This document shows positions 27,999 through 36,754 of a DNA stretch of 64,000 bases, in pieces. The translations under genes were made by a program, and so were the position numbers. A model generated the notes under the pieces. It was not told where the DNA came from, did not search any database, and saw nothing but the letters and a program-made list of their open reading frames with translations. The DNA is from CAYNJG01 sp964397295 (GTDB taxonomy: Bacteria; Planctomycetota; Planctomycetia; Pirellulales; Pirellulaceae): contig CAYNJG010000010.1 in the NCBI GenBank assembly GCA_964397295.1, positions 3,830 to 67,829 on the forward strand, written 5' to 3'. Each line of letters begins with the position of its first letter. Position 1 is the stretch's first letter.

Positions 27999-29552
27999 AT
28001 GATTTCCAGCTGCAAGAACATCGTAATTGCTTGTCTCTGCCTGTTGTTCGCAATGCGATCAGCTCTGGCCGATGACCGGCCCAATATTCTGTTTGCGATT
28101 TCTGACGATCAGTCGTATCCATTCGCGTCAGCCTATGGTGGTAAGAGCATTTTCACGCCCGCGTTCGATCGCGTCGCGCGTGAAGGGGTGTTGTTCACCA
28201 ATGCGATAACGGCGTCACCCGGGTGCAGCCCGTCACGAGCTTCCATATTGACCGGCCGTTACACTTGGCAGAACGAACACGCCGGTACGCACGCCAGTAA
28301 GTTCTCAAGTCAATTTGAAACTTATCCACGGCTCTTGCAGAAGGCTGGCTACCACGTTGGCTACACAGGGAAAGGCTGGGGGCCCGGCAACTTCAAAGAC
28401 GGCGGCTTCAAGGAAAACCCTGCTGGTCCGTCTTACTCGGTCTCCTCGAAACAAACACCAGAAGGAATCCGCAACACTGACTACGCCGCGTCGTTTTCAA
28501 AATTCTTTTCCGAACGCGAGGACGATCAACCCTTTTGCTTTTGGTACGGATCGTCAGAACCACATCGAAGCTTCGGCGAAGGCGTCGGCCTGGCTCATGG
28601 TGGCCAACTTGCCGACGTCCAAGTTCCAAAATTCTTGCCCGATACGCCAGAAGTACGAAGCGACCTATTGGACTACGAATTCGAAATCGAATGGTTCGAC
28701 ACTCACCTGGGACGAATCCTCTCCGAGCTCGAAGCAGCTGGCGAACTTGACAACACGATCGTGGTCGTAACAAGTGACAACGGAATGGCGTTTCCACGCG
28801 CGAAAGCGAACTGCTACGAGTTCGGAATCCACATGCCGCTGGCTATCCGCTGGGGCAGCAAAGTGAAGGGTGGACGCACTGTCCACGACATGGTTAGCCA
28901 CACGGACTTCATGCCGACGTACCTGGAAGCCTGCGGTATTGACCATCCCGGAGAGTTTCCCATGGCTGGCCGCTCGTTGCTGCCCATTTTACTAAGTGAC
29001 GAAGAAGGTCTTGTCGATCCAAGACGCGACGCGGCCTATTCTGCGCGGGAGCGTCATTCTTCGTCTCGTTGGAACAACTTGGCCTATCCCCAACGCTGCA
29101 TTCGAACGCAGCAGTACTTGTACATTCGCAACTTTCGACCCGAACGTTGGCCTGCCGGCACACCAAGAAAATACGGGAGCAGCAACTATCCCCAAGAAGG
29201 TGACAGCGAACTTGGTCCCATGCATGGTGGTTATCATGACATTGACGCCTGCCCAACGCTCACTTTACTAACCGAAGGCGCTGAGGATCCGGAAATCCGC
29301 AAGTTTCTCAAACTCGCCGTCGACCATCGACCGGCAGAAGAGTTGTTTGATATCGCATCCGATCCTGATTGCATAAACAACCTTGCGACCTCGGAAGATC
29401 ACGCCGCGATCAAGAAAAAGTTGTCCGAGCAACTCGAAGAGTTTCTTCGCAAGACGGGTGACCCCCGAATCTTAGACGGCGGCGACATATTCGAGAGTTA
29501 CAAGCGATACAGCCGCGTTCGAAAGTTCCCGAAACCGGATTGGGCAGAATAG
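27999..29552 (+). CDS. Secreted sulfatase (type I, FGly Cys-type)
   Basis: 517 residues. Signal peptide (1-24, ending SALA). The sulfatase fold begins RPNILFAISDDQ (metal Asp residues). The formylglycine motif is GCSPSRASILTGR with Cys76. Later motifs are YTGKGWGPG, VVTSDNGMAF (metal Asp-Asn), and HTDFMPTYLEACG. Related to heparan N-sulfatase-like S1 enzymes by overall layout, but the substrate is not certain. The ATG at 27999 has CGGAG 8 nt upstream; longer in-frame starts (TTG 27948, ATG 27966) would hide the signal peptide. Maturation needs a formylglycine-generating enzyme, not in this window. Confidence 0.93.
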   Translation: MISSCKNIVIACLCLLFAMRSALADDRPNILFAISDDQSYPFASAYGGKSIFTPAFDRVAREGVLFTNAITASPGCSPSRASILTGRYTWQNEHAGTHASKFSSQFETYPRLLQKAGYHVGYTGKGWGPGNFKDGGFKENPAGPSYSVSSKQTPEGIRNTDYAASFSKFFSEREDDQPFCFWYGSSEPHRSFGEGVGLAHGGQLADVQVPKFLPDTPEVRSDLLDYEFEIEWFDTHLGRILSELEAAGELDNTIVVVTSDNGMAFPRAKANCYEFGIHMPLAIRWGSKVKGGRTVHDMVSHTDFMPTYLEACGIDHPGEFPMAGRSLLPILLSDEEGLVDPRRDAAYSARERHSSSRWNNLAYPQRCIRTQQYLYIRNFRPERWPAGTPRKYGSSNYPQEGDSELGPMHGGYHDIDACPTLTLLTEGAEDPEIRKFLKLAVDHRPAEELFDIASDPDCINNLATSEDHAAIKKKLSEQLEEFLRKTGDPRILDGGDIFESYKRYSRVRKFPKPDWAE

Positions 29553-29553
29553 C

Positions 29554-29600
29554 AGCGATCGTTCAGATCGCTTGTTGGTTTGACGTTTCGGAGAAACGTC
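29554..29600 (+). terminator. Two consecutive hairpins after the sulfatase gene
   Basis: Immediately after the stop codon: AGCGATC-gttca-GATCGCT (29554-29572), then GACGTTTC-gga-GAAACGTC (29582-29600). Both stems are perfect (7 and 8 bp). There is no long T tract, so this may be a terminator or an mRNA 3'-protecting structure. Confidence 0.5.
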
Positions 29601-29757
29601 CGAGTCTGCACTGAAGCGTATATCCATCGATGCGTTTATCTTGCGTCGCCAATTCTCAACATGGCGGAAAACCTCAGGTCGTTTGGGCCACTTCTATCGC
29701 AATTCAGAGATAGAGTTGAATAGCCCGCCCAATTCAGTGAAACCCGAGGAACAAGCC

Positions 29758-30318
29758 ATGCTTCTCAATCGCACACTAACATTTATCGTCGCCGCACTCA
29801 TGATCGTATGCTTCACCGCAACGTCACTGGGAAAAGAAATTGAAGGCAACGCTCGCGTTAACGGAACAATCTTCGGCACTAACGTGAAGCTCACCACCGC
29901 ACGCTTCGATGGAAGCATCTTAGAGATCTTCGAAGGCGACAGCTGGGGACAAAACCCAAGTCTTGTGATCTTCCTATTCGATGAAGCAAAATCAGTTGCG
30001 CCGAACAAGTCGATCAACATCAAACGGAAATCGAAGAATCTGTCTCCTCACGTTCACGTTCGTTTCGAGCCAAAGGGCAGCGAGAAAATTCAAACGAAAA
30101 TCTTCTCAAAGGACTATGCGATGTCAATCCGCTTCCAAAAGACGAAGCGGGGCTTTCTTCCGGCCAGATTTGAGCTTTCCGAACCAAAATCCAACACCAA
30201 GTTGGATGGCTTCTTTTTCTTGAAGCAAGGATCATCACCCAACGCGATTGGACAAAGCGGAACTGGACAGAGCGGAACTGTCCGAAGCGGCGGCGGAAGC
30301 GGAAGTAGATCTAGGTAG
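29758..30318 (+). CDS. Small secreted protein of unknown function with Gly/Ser tail
   Basis: 186 residues from the ATG at 29758, chosen because GAGGAA lies 8 nt upstream and it gives a good signal peptide (1-25, ending SLGK). The mature part is basic and beta-rich (ARVNGTIFGTNVKLTTARFDGSILEI). It ends in a repetitive Gly/Ser tail in which GQSGTGQSGT is encoded by a short direct DNA repeat (about 30250-30280). No family recognised. It converges with the long minus-strand operon, 28 bp away. Confidence 0.75.
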   Translation: MLLNRTLTFIVAALMIVCFTATSLGKEIEGNARVNGTIFGTNVKLTTARFDGSILEIFEGDSWGQNPSLVIFLFDEAKSVAPNKSINIKRKSKNLSPHVHVRFEPKGSEKIQTKIFSKDYAMSIRFQKTKRGFLPARFELSEPKSNTKLDGFFFLKQGSSPNAIGQSGTGQSGTVRSGGGSGSRSR

Positions 30319-30346
30319 GTAGTTTGGTGGTGACCGAGTTTTGTTG

Positions 30347-33064
30347 TTAGTTCGTTAGCTCTTCCAAAGCCGATCGTAACTGGTCGGCGAATTTACGAGA
30401 ACTGCCAACAAAGATCCGTGCGATCTTCCCATCGGGGCCAATCACAACGGTCTGTGGAATCGCATTCGCTTCGTAGCGTGCCGCCGCCACTCCGTCCCGA
30501 TCAAGAACCACTGCCACGTCTAGTTGACGCCGCTCTAACGTTTTCTTGATTTCCGCGGGCCGCTCTTCCAAATTCACCGCGAATAGTTTGACGCCTTTGT
30601 CTTCAAACTCCGAAACTACTTCGTCGACAACGGGCATAACCTGTAAACACGGACCACACCAAGTCGCCCAAAAATCGAGTACGACGCAGTGGCCTCGATG
30701 GTCGGAGAGTTCGAAATCCGTACTCTCATCAAGCATGACCAGTTTGATGTCCGGCGCTACTTTGCCGACGAGGGCGGATTCCGTACCAGGACTTGCTTCT
30801 CCTCCGTCTTCGGATTCATCGGCGGTCACAAACTTCGGATCAATAGCTGGAGTCAGTCGCCAACGACCAAACGCAAGTGACTTTGCGCTACTGCGAATAA
30901 ATCCGCCAAGTAGCAATTGATCGATTTCCGAAACCTTCACACTGATGGACGACAGAATGTCGCTACTGCCGTGGATGGTTTGGTCCTTGAACGAGTCGGC
31001 ATAGAAGGAGTACCGGGAACCTGTATTTCTCACGACTTGTACCATCAGCCGTTCATCGTCCGCAGCCTGTTTTTCAATTTTCGGTTTCGGGGCAACGCCG
31101 TCCATTTCGTCTTCGTGAAGCCAAACAATCGTGGCGACTCGATTTCGTTCCACCGAGTGAGGGTTCAAGCGAACCTCCAATTGCAGATCTGTGCTGTTCA
31201 TTGCCAACAAACTTCCGCGAAGCACGTCGCCCTTGCGAGAAAACAATAGGTGCTGCGGCGGAGAGTTTCTCTGCATCCTCGGCAACGTGAGCAAACGTTT
31301 TCTCTTTTCCTCCGTTAGCAAAGGCACCGGAGCGTTTTCGATGATTTGTGCCGCTTTGACGATACTGTGTGGAAATAACTTTGCGTCAGTCATCGTCGAC
31401 TTGATGTGTACACCCGACTCATCGATCTTTTCCACGGTACACGGAATGACGTCGCCGGATACCAAGTGAACGGCGCGAGCGGACTTGGTGGGCGTTGCCT
31501 TTTTCTTTTTGGGTTTTTGCGCCGGTCGACCGCCAAATACCATCAGTGCTCGTCGGTTTTGATTCGGTTGTCTTGCGACCGTCTTCTTCGGCTTCACCGG
31601 TTCGCGATAGACAACACGTCCGAAGACATCTCGCCGCAACGTTACCGGATCAACCGCAGTCGCTGGCTTCCAGGTTAAGCTTGATGCTGAATCACCGCCT
31701 GGTTTTGTCCCCGAAACGAACCAACCCTTGAGCCTAGTATCCATTAGCTCAAGTCGTCCAAACCGAAATCCGCTGGGCGAACTCTTTGTCGTTGTCGTCG
31801 CTTCATCCGATGTCAACGCAAAACCTCGCAAGTCACCAAGCGACAACTTTAACGGCTCGTCACACGCCTCGATCTGCACCGTGAGTGTTTCATTGTCGGC
31901 TCCCAGTAGTTCACCAGAAATGCGACTGCCGTCTTGATATCCGGCGACAAATTGAGACTTCTTCGATACCGGCGAAGTAGAAAAATCGATTTGATCAACA
32001 TCGTCAATCGCCAACTCTTCATCGTCGCCAGACTCCGTTGTCAGTGTCAACAACCCATCGTCAACGCGCAAGTCATCTCCGCCAATCGATTCTTTGTTGC
32101 TGGCAACCGTAATGGGATCAGCTGTTTTCGCATTCGGTTTCGCGCCCGACCAACCTCGCACCTGTAGAAAGTTGATGCGAAATTGCCCGGATCGATTGAG
32201 AAACATTACTCCTGACCCTAACCATTTTTTTACCGGTACGTGCAAGTCAGCCAATTGCTTTCCGCTGGCGTCGTAAATGATCAAGCGATCGCTCGGCCTA
32301 TCTAGGTATGCAAACAAGTGCATGGAGCCGACGCCCATTTCCTTTAGCGATGCAAGATCTGCATCGTCCTTGGATTGTCGCTGCGCGACAGCAAATGATT
32401 CCCAGACTTCGATCGAGAATGCCGCTTTCCGCGACGCGGCAGATTCTTCCGTTCCCAGGTAAATGGAGAAGCTAGGCTTCTCTGCATTTTTCTTACTCCA
32501 CGCAAGATCCATCTCGATGACGCATTTGTCAGGAAGGTCCAAATCAGCGAAAAGCGATGCTCTTTTTGCATCGGTAACAAAGCTATTACCTTCGCTTCGC
32601 CAATGCTCGGAATTGGACATCGTCCATTCATCTAGCTCGGACGGCACCGGGTAGAGCTTCATCTCGGGTCCGTTGCGTGAGATTCGACGAATCGCATCAC
32701 GGTGCAAGCTCAAGCGTCCAAGCGATGCCGATTCGATTTCGAACGACTCTTCGTCAATCGACAACACGCTTCCGTAAAACGTATCGCGATTGTTGAGTTC
32801 GATCAGGAAGTCGCCTGCGGGCTGAACCCGATCGCCGTCAGATTCGAATTTGAGTCCTATGATTTGATCAAGAGGAAACGTCAGCGGCGTTGTGAAATAG
32901 GGGCTATTCCACGTCGCTGTGCCGTCTTCGATTTTCGCCAGCGAGCCTCGTACAAAATTGTCGTCGCGCAGGTCTAACACACACGGTGGCGATTCATCGG
33001 CACCGTGCGAGACAGCCGAGAGGCCGACGAAAACGGTCGCGATCAATAGATTTCGAACAAGCAT
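30347..33064 (-). CDS. Secreted multi-repeat protein with C-terminal TlpA-like thioredoxin domain
   Basis: 905 residues from ATG 33064 (GGTGAAGAG just upstream; signal peptide 1-22). It has about five short beta-repeats with the pattern [D/N]-x-[FIL]-x-[GC]-[ST]-[LV] followed by two strands: NFVRGSLAKIE (36-46), DTFYGSVLSID (94-104), SRISGELLGAD (380-390), DVIPCTVEKID (538-548) and DVLRGSLLAMN (613-623). A LamG-like region lies at about 145-305 and a lysine-rich linker near 515-527. The last 135 residues are a TlpA/ResA-type thioredoxin with WCGPC (Cys803, Cys806) and a cis-Pro in AIPQT. It is the final gene of the MoxR/VWA array. Confidence 0.9.
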   Translation of the reverse strand: MLVRNLLIATVFVGLSAVSHGADESPPCVLDLRDDNFVRGSLAKIEDGTATWNSPYFTTPLTFPLDQIIGLKFESDGDRVQPAGDFLIELNNRDTFYGSVLSIDEESFEIESASLGRLSLHRDAIRRISRNGPEMKLYPVPSELDEWTMSNSEHWRSEGNSFVTDAKRASLFADLDLPDKCVIEMDLAWSKKNAEKPSFSIYLGTEESAASRKAAFSIEVWESFAVAQRQSKDDADLASLKEMGVGSMHLFAYLDRPSDRLIIYDASGKQLADLHVPVKKWLGSGVMFLNRSGQFRINFLQVRGWSGAKPNAKTADPITVASNKESIGGDDLRVDDGLLTLTTESGDDEELAIDDVDQIDFSTSPVSKKSQFVAGYQDGSRISGELLGADNETLTVQIEACDEPLKLSLGDLRGFALTSDEATTTTKSSPSGFRFGRLELMDTRLKGWFVSGTKPGGDSASSLTWKPATAVDPVTLRRDVFGRVVYREPVKPKKTVARQPNQNRRALMVFGGRPAQKPKKKKATPTKSARAVHLVSGDVIPCTVEKIDESGVHIKSTMTDAKLFPHSIVKAAQIIENAPVPLLTEEKRKRLLTLPRMQRNSPPQHLLFSRKGDVLRGSLLAMNSTDLQLEVRLNPHSVERNRVATIVWLHEDEMDGVAPKPKIEKQAADDERLMVQVVRNTGSRYSFYADSFKDQTIHGSSDILSSISVKVSEIDQLLLGGFIRSSAKSLAFGRWRLTPAIDPKFVTADESEDGGEASPGTESALVGKVAPDIKLVMLDESTDFELSDHRGHCVVLDFWATWCGPCLQVMPVVDEVVSEFEDKGVKLFAVNLEERPAEIKKTLERRQLDVAVVLDRDGVAAARYEANAIPQTVVIGPDGKIARIFVGSSRKFADQLRSALEELTN

Positions 33065-33069
33065 ACTCT

Positions 33070-34137
33070 TCACCGTTCGTAGATGGGCAGTAAACGGAAG
33101 TTCAGCGCCAAGGAAAGCAATGACATGGACGTGCCGACGGACGGTCCGAACTGACCGGGAAAACTGCCGTCCGCGTTCTGCGCCGTTTTTAGATTGCGGA
33201 TCAACAGTTTGTTCCACTTTTCCCAAGATTCAACATCACCTTGGAACAACGCCTGTGCTCGATAGTAGCGCGTGTATTCCAAATACGCGTGCCCCATGTT
33301 GCCGCCGTCACCTTCAAGTCGCTGTGTAAGGTATTCCAGCGTTGCTTTGTATTGCGGCAAGTCTTTTTGTTTGGCAAGGGCGTAAACAAGTGTACCGATG
33401 GAGATGCGAGCGAACGATTCATCAAACCCACCAACACCTCCTGAGTAAGCAACTTGTCCGTTGTCGGCGGTCATCTTTTTGAAATAGCCAATCGCTTTGT
33501 CGATCGATTCATCCGGCACCGCGATACCCGCATTCCGTGCGGCCAACAAACCAACTAGTACCGCACCTGCAACCGATGTATCCGCCGATCCATCGTCAGG
33601 AGAGTATCGCCATGCATTGCGAGGATTCTTTTTCTGGGATGTTGTGGCACAACGCACGGCCAACTCGAGCGACTGGGCGATCGAGATCTGTTTTCCGTCG
33701 CTCTTGTCCCACAGTTTTCGATTGTCTACCGTTCCGTAAGCCTCTGCCATGGCAAGCATTGCAAAACCATGGTGGTACATGCTTTGACCATAGTAGCCTG
33801 TGTTCGTGTTTTGGCTTTTGATGATGTTTCGCACAGCTCGACGAACCGTTGTGCTGTAGAGTCCGAAATTCGGATCCTCACCCGACGCGAGGAAAGTCAT
33901 TAGGCACAGCCCGTTAACACCAGCGCCCTGCTGATTCCCTGGCCACGAACCATCTTCCTTCTGCGTCTTAATTAGGAACTGCAAACCTTTGCCGTACATG
34001 TCGCGAACGTCGCGAGCCACGGACTGACCGATCATCGCGTTGGGCAATTGTGCTTGTGCTGCTTCCGCGCAAAACAACACCGAAGAAACCGTTAGCAGTA
34101 ACCAGTACGTTCTATTGGACAAAATCATAGGCTTCAT
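33070..34137 (-). CDS. Secreted alpha-toroid protein (squalene-cyclase/prenyltransferase fold)
   Basis: 355 residues with a signal peptide (1-30, ending AQAQ). QW-type repeats typical of terpene-cyclase alpha-toroids are visible: KEDGSWPGNQ near 62 and NADGSFPGQF near 325, with internal NGLCLMTFLA-, HHGFAMLAMAEAYG- and TSVAGAVLVGLLAARN-type helices. The DxDD catalytic motif of squalene-hopene cyclases is not seen. With export, a cyclase role is unlikely; a binding or scaffold role is possible. Its ATG overlaps the upstream stop (ATGA) and it ends 5 bp before the thioredoxin gene, so it is embedded in the operon. Confidence 0.88.
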   Translation of the reverse strand: MKPMILSNRTYWLLLTVSSVLFCAEAAQAQLPNAMIGQSVARDVRDMYGKGLQFLIKTQKEDGSWPGNQQGAGVNGLCLMTFLASGEDPNFGLYSTTVRRAVRNIIKSQNTNTGYYGQSMYHHGFAMLAMAEAYGTVDNRKLWDKSDGKQISIAQSLELAVRCATTSQKKNPRNAWRYSPDDGSADTSVAGAVLVGLLAARNAGIAVPDESIDKAIGYFKKMTADNGQVAYSGGVGGFDESFARISIGTLVYALAKQKDLPQYKATLEYLTQRLEGDGGNMGHAYLEYTRYYRAQALFQGDVESWEKWNKLLIRNLKTAQNADGSFPGQFGPSVGTSMSLLSLALNFRLLPIYER

Positions 34138-34976
34138 TTTAGTTCGATTCCAAAATTCATCGGGACAGCAGCATCTAGATTCCGCCTTCTGTTTTTTGCA
34201 TTACTAAGAGCAGCCCGCCACCGGCGTTTTTGGTCTGGCTCAATGAGTGCTTCAACTGCCTTGTCGCGTAATCGCGCCAACGCGTGAGCGTAGTACGTGC
34301 GATGGTCTACCTTCTGCTGTGGTTCGTGCTTCAACAGTATGTCAAGCATTCGTTTCCGCTGTTCGATTGTCAGTGGCATCGTCTTTTCGATCTCGGCAAT
34401 GACCAGCTTCACAGTCGCCTCGTGGGCGTATTTACGCCGATCCGCTGACAGCTTTGCAGCCTTTGTACGCCGTTCCTTGGCAAACGTTCGATCGGCAACT
34501 TTGGCGAGCATCGAGCCCTCCGAGCAAACTCCCTTTTTCACTCTCGCTTGCAGTTCCATAAGTTGTTGCCGCCATTCGTTCCCTCCTTGGCCATTGATAA
34601 TCGCGCCATTGATTTCATCAGCGTCGCTAAAGAATCGCTCAATGTCGCTAGACCCCGCCAACCACAACTTTGCGCGTTCGTCAGCGGTTAACTCCATTCC
34701 GGCATCCGCCACGTCGAGCCATTTTCGCAGTTCGCCGTGGAGGTGCTTCTTTGCATTCTCTGGCGTTCGGTGTTGATTGAAAATCATGTTATTGAGATTG
34801 AGGACAACGTTTCCGCGAATATGCCGCTGCGCGAAACCGGCGTTTTCTAAATCCCGACCAGTCTCTTCGCCATATTCACCAAGCGCCACCCGCTCGATGT
34901 CCAACCGAAACTGAGCCCAGGCAGTGACACTCGGAAAACACACGCAGGTGAGCAGACAACAAAACCACCAGTTCAT
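34134..34976 (-). CDS. Secreted LTxxQ-like helical protein A2 (paralogue of A1)
   Basis: 280 residues. Signal peptide ending AWAQ (1-22), then FRLDIERVAL, the motif MIFNQHRTPENAKKHL, LTADERAKLWLAGSSDIERFF and LTIEQRKRMLDIL. These segments align with the gene at 35924-36754 (FQLDIEQVAL, WIFSQHGNAKTAKRHI, LLLAGRGDIEDFF). L-T/S-x-x-[EQ]-R motifs recall CpxP/Spy-type LTxxQ periplasmic helical proteins, but I would not assign that family. Start and stop both form ATGA overlaps with neighbours. Confidence 0.82.
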   Translation of the reverse strand: MNWWFCCLLTCVCFPSVTAWAQFRLDIERVALGEYGEETGRDLENAGFAQRHIRGNVVLNLNNMIFNQHRTPENAKKHLHGELRKWLDVADAGMELTADERAKLWLAGSSDIERFFSDADEINGAIINGQGGNEWRQQLMELQARVKKGVCSEGSMLAKVADRTFAKERRTKAAKLSADRRKYAHEATVKLVIAEIEKTMPLTIEQRKRMLDILLKHEPQQKVDHRTYYAHALARLRDKAVEALIEPDQKRRWRAALSNAKNRRRNLDAAVPMNFGIELK

Positions 34977-35905
34977 GGTTGCTCCTGTTCTTGTCCATCC
35001 TCTTCCGCCGCGAATTCCAATTCACTGGCGAGGTTCCACAATGCTGACTTTCGTATCGCTATTTGAGAGTGAATCGCAAACTCGCTTCGATCAGGTTTAG
35101 GCTCCCAATGGATGGATTCGAAGAACACTTTTTGTGTTTCACGCAGTATATTGAATAGCTCATCCTTAGGAAAACCTCGCACCGAACCAACGCCATCTTC
35201 AATCAGCGTTGATGCGTTGCCTCGCCACGATTCCTGCCAGTGTTCGCGAATGATTTGTTCCACGCTTTCGCGTTGGGAAATCGAGAACACAAACTTCAAC
35301 GATAAACTGGTGGTCATCGATTCGATCATCGCCTCTCTCGCGAACTCTCGCCTTGCATCAATCTCCGTTTTGTAGCGAGCCCCACGCTTGGCATCCAACT
35401 CAACTTCCACAAGCTGAACCAACTTATCCTGCAACTCTCTAATCGTACGACTGGCGGAGTCTTCCTCTCTGGCGATCCGTTTCCAGCCGGCCTTCTCGGC
35501 GTTCTCCAGATTCAGCGCCTCTTGGACAACGACCAAATACGCTTTGCGAATTTCCTTACTGAATTTCGTGCTGATCGGTTCAAACTCGGAACGCTTTAAC
35601 CGAACAACCGCATGCAACAGCAACAGCTCACGGTCGTGCAAATCTCGAAAGTAGTCCTTGTACCGGCTGAGAGTTCTGCGAGATCTCTCGGCAGCAGTAA
35701 ACGCTACTTCAACCTTACCTAGTTCGCCATCTTCCATCTCATCGATATCAGCTTCCAACATCGCATCGAAATTCTTTGCAGCCACTGGCACTAGCAAGTC
35801 TAGATCGTTGATTAGATCGTAACCTTGTTGGGATCGCGCCAGACTCGGCATCGCCACGAACCCTAACACGGCGACCGCCAGTGGATTGCGTAATGATTGA
35901 AGCAT
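34973..35905 (-). CDS. Secreted helical protein B2 (paralogue of B1)
   Basis: 310 residues. Signal peptide ending ARSQ (1-25). Conserved with B1 (36751-37773): ELLLLHAVVRLKRSEFEPI vs ELRLLHLVCKLTRSEFQNI, ARYKTEIDARREF vs KKYKAELDERREF, SQRESVEQIIREHW vs GQRPKVEKIFEENW, and an ELEFA-containing acidic C-terminus in both. Charged, helical and probably coiled-coil. It follows A1 by 18 bp and overlaps A2 by ATGA. Function unknown. Confidence 0.82.
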   Translation of the reverse strand: MLQSLRNPLAVAVLGFVAMPSLARSQQGYDLINDLDLLVPVAAKNFDAMLEADIDEMEDGELGKVEVAFTAAERSRRTLSRYKDYFRDLHDRELLLLHAVVRLKRSEFEPISTKFSKEIRKAYLVVVQEALNLENAEKAGWKRIAREEDSASRTIRELQDKLVQLVEVELDAKRGARYKTEIDARREFAREAMIESMTTSLSLKFVFSISQRESVEQIIREHWQESWRGNASTLIEDGVGSVRGFPKDELFNILRETQKVFFESIHWEPKPDRSEFAIHSQIAIRKSALWNLASELEFAAEEDGQEQEQP

Positions 35906-35923
35906 GCGAGTCGACCCTTGTCG

Positions 35924-36754
35924 TTAATCGATGAAACCATTTTGCCGTAGAAACTGTTCCATCCCTTGCCCCTGAGCCAAGGCCTGTTGCATCGCTTTTG
36001 CTTGCCCCGGCTCTAAGATCTCCTTCACTTGCTTCCCATTCTTGCTTAATTGGTAGACCACGTAGTAGGGAACATACTGCCCAAAACTCTTCGGAGTCGG
36101 AGTACCTTCGAGCAAGGTGACAAGGTCTTTTCGTTGTGATGCTGTGAATGGGGTCGATTTTTCGAGTTCGGCAATCGTCATCTTGATGGCGGCATCGTAG
36201 CTGGCCTTCAGCCGCCTCTCTTCATTTCTTGCGAAGGTATCCCGCTGTTCGTCATTAAGCGTCCGCAACGAGACCTTTTCCATAATCGAGTCGCCACGAA
36301 AGAGGCCACTCTGTAACTTTTGTTGCAATGGTTGGATGCGTTGAAAGACCTGCTGAATCTTCTGTTGGTCCTGCTCGTCTTTGAATTCATCTCGAATGCC
36401 TTCTACTTCTGAGAAGAAGTCTTCGATGTCACCCCTTCCCGCAAGAAGCAGCTTTCTTTTCTGGTCGTCGTCCAGACCGAATTGACTGTCGAAGGACGCT
36501 AGTTTCGCTTTGAGTTGGTTTTCAATATGACGCTTTGCCGTTTTGGCGTTGCCATGTTGGCTAAATATCCATCCATCCAAGTTCTGGTCGACCCGCCACG
36601 GATTGTGGTTGTGCTGCTGTTGAGCATCTTCCTTAACCTCAACTTCTACTTCTCTGTTGGCCGTCAACGCCACCTGCTCAATGTCCAGTTGAAACTGAGC
36701 GAGCGCGTAGCCAGGCAGAAGCGATAGAGTGAAGACAAAGACATGAAATCTCAT
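35924..36754 (-). CDS. Secreted LTxxQ-like helical protein A1
   Basis: 276 residues. Signal peptide ending ALAQ (1-19), then the family opening FQLDIEQVAL. Core motifs WIFSQHGNAKTAKRHI, LLLAGRGDIEDFFSEV and PFTASQRKDLVTLL match A2 (34134-34976). Gln/Glu-rich and helical. Translation is coupled to B1 by ATGA. The A and B genes alternate, so this is a two-gene cassette present twice. Confidence 0.82.
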   Translation of the reverse strand: MRFHVFVFTLSLLPGYALAQFQLDIEQVALTANREVEVEVKEDAQQQHNHNPWRVDQNLDGWIFSQHGNAKTAKRHIENQLKAKLASFDSQFGLDDDQKRKLLLAGRGDIEDFFSEVEGIRDEFKDEQDQQKIQQVFQRIQPLQQKLQSGLFRGDSIMEKVSLRTLNDEQRDTFARNEERRLKASYDAAIKMTIAELEKSTPFTASQRKDLVTLLEGTPTPKSFGQYVPYYVVYQLSKNGKQVKEILEPGQAKAMQQALAQGQGMEQFLRQNGFID

